64,000 bases of DNA from Amia ocellicauda (lineage: Eukaryota > Chordata > Actinopteri > Amiiformes > Amiidae), in the NCBI RefSeq assembly GCF_036373705.1, contig NC_089864.1, positions 4,617,001 through 4,681,000 of the forward strand, given 5' to 3'. The notes under the pieces are model-generated. The model had not been told where the DNA came from. It worked only from the letters and a program-made list of their open reading frames with translations, and ran no database searches. Below are positions 61,401-64,000 of the stretch, piece by piece (positions within the stretch are counted from its first letter, which is position 1; each line of letters begins with the position of its first letter). The translations under genes and the position numbers were made by a program.

Positions 61401-64000
61401 ACATTCAACCAACAGCGGACACATTGTTCATCATGTGACAACTTTCAACCGATACTGTATCACGACAACTTCTCATAAAATCACACCCACGATTCTGCCT
61501 TGGGAACCTCTATGCCTTAAAGCTAGACAGATCTGACCATGACATGTGCCAGTTACAGCCCCGAAACACTCTTTTCACGTTTACCTCATTGGGCCAACCG
61601 AAAATCGAGAAGGGAAAGATTCCGGAGGAGAACCAGGTGTCCAGCACGTCCTCATCTGCAGCAGAGAGATGACAGACACTGGATATTAATTCAGAGGTCT
61701 TTACAATAGTGCTCGTATTGGCTCTACTGTAGAAAAATATGCACATGTATTATACGATTTTTAAACTACAGACGCATACCATAGATTTTCGGCAGTTTTT
61801 ACTAGCACTGCAAAATAATCTGCAAGGCAACAGGACATGCTTTCTGGTATTTTAGTATTCCAGTATTACCCTGAAGTTAAATTACAACTTTTCATCTTGA
61901 GCAAAATCAGCGCTGTGTGGACTATAGGGCCCAGACTGGAGCAGCGCTGTGTGAATTATAGGGCCCAGACTGGAGTGGCGCTGTGTGGACTATAGGATAG
62001 GGCCCAGACTGGAGCAGCGCTGTGTGGACTATAGGACCCAGACTGGAGCAGCACTGTGTGGACTATAGGGCCCAGACTGGAGCAGCGCTGTGTGGACTAT
62101 AGGACCCAGACTGGAGCAGCACTGTGTGGACTATAGGGCCCAGACTGGAGCAGTGCTGTGTGGACTATAGGGCCCAGACTGGAGCGGCACTGTGTGGACT
62201 ATAGGATAGGACCCAGACTGGAGTGGCGCTGTGTGGACTATAGGGCACAGACTGGAGCAGCGCTGTGTGGACTATAGGATAGGACCCAGACTGGAGCAGT
62301 GCTGTGTGGACTATAGGATAGGGCTGTGTGGGAATGGCCAGCTCACCCTGTCTCAGGGAAATCTTGTCCGCAGAGACTCCAAACAGGCTGGCTGCCTTCT
62401 CTCTGGCCTCCTCTTCTGTGCGCCCACTCACCCAGTACTTCCCATCAGTGTCCTGATCAGAGATGAGATTACAAGGAATTAAGGGCTTCAATAAAGTGTT
62501 TAAATGAGCATCAGAAATATGACACTGCAAGTGTAGTATACAGAAAAATTTTAATCCAAATCTAGACACCTGGGCTTTTCTTTTTCCTTTAACACAGTGA
62601 GGTTTTTACTGGAGAAATGTACCTCCAAGCACAGGAATAAAAAAAAAATAATAATAATAAAAAAAAAAATAATAATAATAATCACCTCCCCAGCAGGAAC
62701 AGAGGGGTCATTCACAGTCACAAAGTATGCTGGGATACGGTGACCCCACCACAGCTGTCGAGAAATACACCAGTCCCTGTGCAACAGAAGTAAATGAACA
62801 AAATCACATCAGTAATATTTAAAGGAATATTATTTTAGACAATCAGTTTTTGTTCTTCGCACATTTTTAATAGCCTATTGGTAATCATCTATTAAATTAT
62901 TGATGAATATATGAATGCATTTACCAAACTAGCAAGATGGGCCAAACCATATCCTACTGTCAGAAATCTCCCTATAACAATAATCATCAAAATTAGATGT
63001 GATCAAGGAAAACTTTATTAAAGTAGCATTAAAAAGGACCAACAGAAGACCTGATGTCTCGGGACCTCTTCTGCCCCCAGGGAAGTTGACCGCTTACCTG
63101 ATGTTGTCCATCCAGTTGAACCAGGTCTTCAGGTGGGTCTCCGGGATGATCTTCAGCTCCCCGGACCTCACGGCCTGCGCAGCCTGCCGGCCCATCTCGG
63201 AGCAGTCCACGTACCACTGCGGCTTCATCAGCGGCTCCACCACGTCCTTGGAGCGGCTGCGGAGACACCACACCCCTTATAGCAGAGTCTTGAACCGGGA
63301 CTGGAGAGAGGGGTTACTGAATGATAGAGGCAGACATGTTTCCTTGCCATTGATCTGGGGTTTAGAGGGAGATGCGGGGCATGTATGGAGAGACTGGGGA
63401 GAGGAGGGGGGACAGGCTCACCTGCACACAGGAACCACCATGGGGTTGTCCTTGGTCTCCTTAAACAGGCCTCGGTCTTTCAGAGCCTGCAGGACCGACT
63501 TCCTGGCGTCAAAGCGCTTCATGCCCTGAGAGAGAGAGAGAGCGAGATAAACAATATGGCAGCGTCTCTCCTATAGGCCACTCAAGGCTATATGACCGAG
63601 ATGGTTTTAATGCAATGCGTCTCTTTTTAACCGCCCAGCCCTGCAGCAGTTGAGGGGTGTGGCGTGCTGTGCTGTACCAGGAAGGGAGGCGGGACATTGA
63701 TGAGTAAGCCGTTGTCGTCCAGGATGTTGATGAAGCCCAGGTCGTGCCGCAGTCCCACCTCGTAGTCGTTGTGGTCGTGGGCTGGGGTGATCTTCACAGC
63801 ACCTGGCCGGGGGAGAGGGATGCAGCAGAGGGGTAAGTGTGGGATGGGGTACGAATGGTGTAGCGGTGTGTGTAGGTGTGCGAGAGTGCGCGCGTGTCAG
63901 AGTGTGAGAGTGTGTACGCATCAGTGTATGAGTGTGAGTGAAAGTGTGTGAAAGTGTCTCTGCCCCAACGTTCTCCCTTTTCACCTGTTCCAAAGCTCAT
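57361..64000 (-). CDS. vars1: Cytosolic valyl-tRNA synthetase, 3' 18 exons (gene runs off the right edge)
   Basis: Exons, minus strand: 64000-63985 (partial), 63802-63678, 63525-63422, 63256-63098, 62776-62686, 62452-62347, 61655-61585, 61181-61062, 60798-60694, 60506-60438, 60061-59983, 59672-59545, 59384-59229, 59105-58899, 58790-58679, 58423-58251, 58167-58018, 57429-57361. Every junction is GT-AG and in phase. The enzyme charges tRNA-Val. Visible parts: editing (CP1) domain, [33 protein letters not shown] and [15 protein letters not shown] of the catalytic domain; KMSKS in [17 protein letters not shown]; the anticodon-binding helical domain; and a C-terminal coiled coil ending [20 protein letters not shown] and ML. 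The HIGH motif and N-terminal GST-like part lie beyond the window. It follows abhd16a's 5' end by 1.6 kb on the same strand. Confidence 0.97.
58447..58472. repeat. (ATC)n microsatellite in a vars1 intron
   Basis: About nine ATC units directly beside a vars1 acceptor region. Confidence 0.9.
61907..62326. repeat. Minisatellite in a vars1 intron
   Basis: About eleven tandem copies of a 36-base unit (core GCTGTGTGGACTATAGG, then CCCAGACTGGAGC), some with an added GATAG-type 5-base insert. The array ends 20 bases before the splice donor of the exon at 62347-62452, so copy-number change could come close to the splice site. Confidence 0.93.
62638..62680. repeat. A-rich/AAT microsatellite in a vars1 intron
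   Basis: A runs and AAT units next to the donor of the exon at 62686-62776. Confidence 0.85.
63836..63958. repeat. Imperfect GT-rich repeat in a vars1 intron
   Basis: GTGTG-rich, interrupted sequence between the last two exons at the window edge. Confidence 0.7.

Overview
The window looks like nuclear DNA of a ray-finned fish. The reasons are Tc1/mariner elements of the fish type, a giant single-exon interferon-induced GTPase (GVIN/VLIG family), a DIRS-type retroelement, the 3' tails of fish LINE/SINE repeats, intron-rich vertebrate housekeeping genes with GT-AG introns, and replication-dependent histone genes ending in the metazoan stem-loop. The species cannot be fixed from the sequence.

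Layout: (1) 1-2.6 kb: a Tc1-like transposon cut by the window edge, then a one-coding-exon gene on the minus strand for a secreted protein of unknown function. (2) 2.6-8.3 kb: AT-rich DNA with simple repeats, a broken Ty3/Gypsy-like fossil and a small hairpin repeat. (3) 8.8-18.4 kb: a 2500-residue GVIN-type GTPase in one exon on the minus strand. About 2 kb upstream is a plausible interferon-responsive promoter (ISRE, TATA-like box, noncoding exon with splice donor). (4) 18.4-26.5 kb: repeat-rich DNA with a fold-back repeat, a second ISRE-like site, a broken DIRS-like fossil and a piggyBac remnant. (5) 26.5-43.4 kb: a replication-dependent histone cluster with three H2B genes, two H3.2 genes, one H1 and one H2A; no H4 is in the window. 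It contains a roughly 1-kb H2B inverted repeat and an orphan copy of an H3 promoter. Inside it lies a four-exon gene for a CCCH zinc finger plus MJ1316-domain protein (LENG9-like) with an ETS/ZNF143-type promoter. A decayed Tc1-like element and a MITE follow. (6) 43.4-46.8 kb: gene-poor. (7) 46.8-55.8 kb: complete abhd16a, 20 coding exons, minus strand. (8) 57.2-64 kb: the 3' two-fifths or so of vars1 (valyl-tRNA synthetase), minus strand, running off the right edge.

abhd16a and vars1 both belong to the MHC class III block of mammals, so the right end looks like a piece of fish MHC class III synteny. The left end carries an interferon-type effector gene and a secreted protein. The histone cluster between them has been reshaped by recent duplication, inversion or gene conversion: the three H2B proteins are identical, as are the two H3 coding sequences by eye.

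Exon structures of abhd16a, vars1 and the LENG9-like gene were worked out by hand from splice signals. All reading phases agree across every junction, which is strong internal support. I found no wholly new system that I can defend. The best leads are a pore-former-like (MACPF) signature and an internal duplication in the GTPase, the histone inverted repeat with its orphan H3 promoter, and the unusual H2A/H2B residues.
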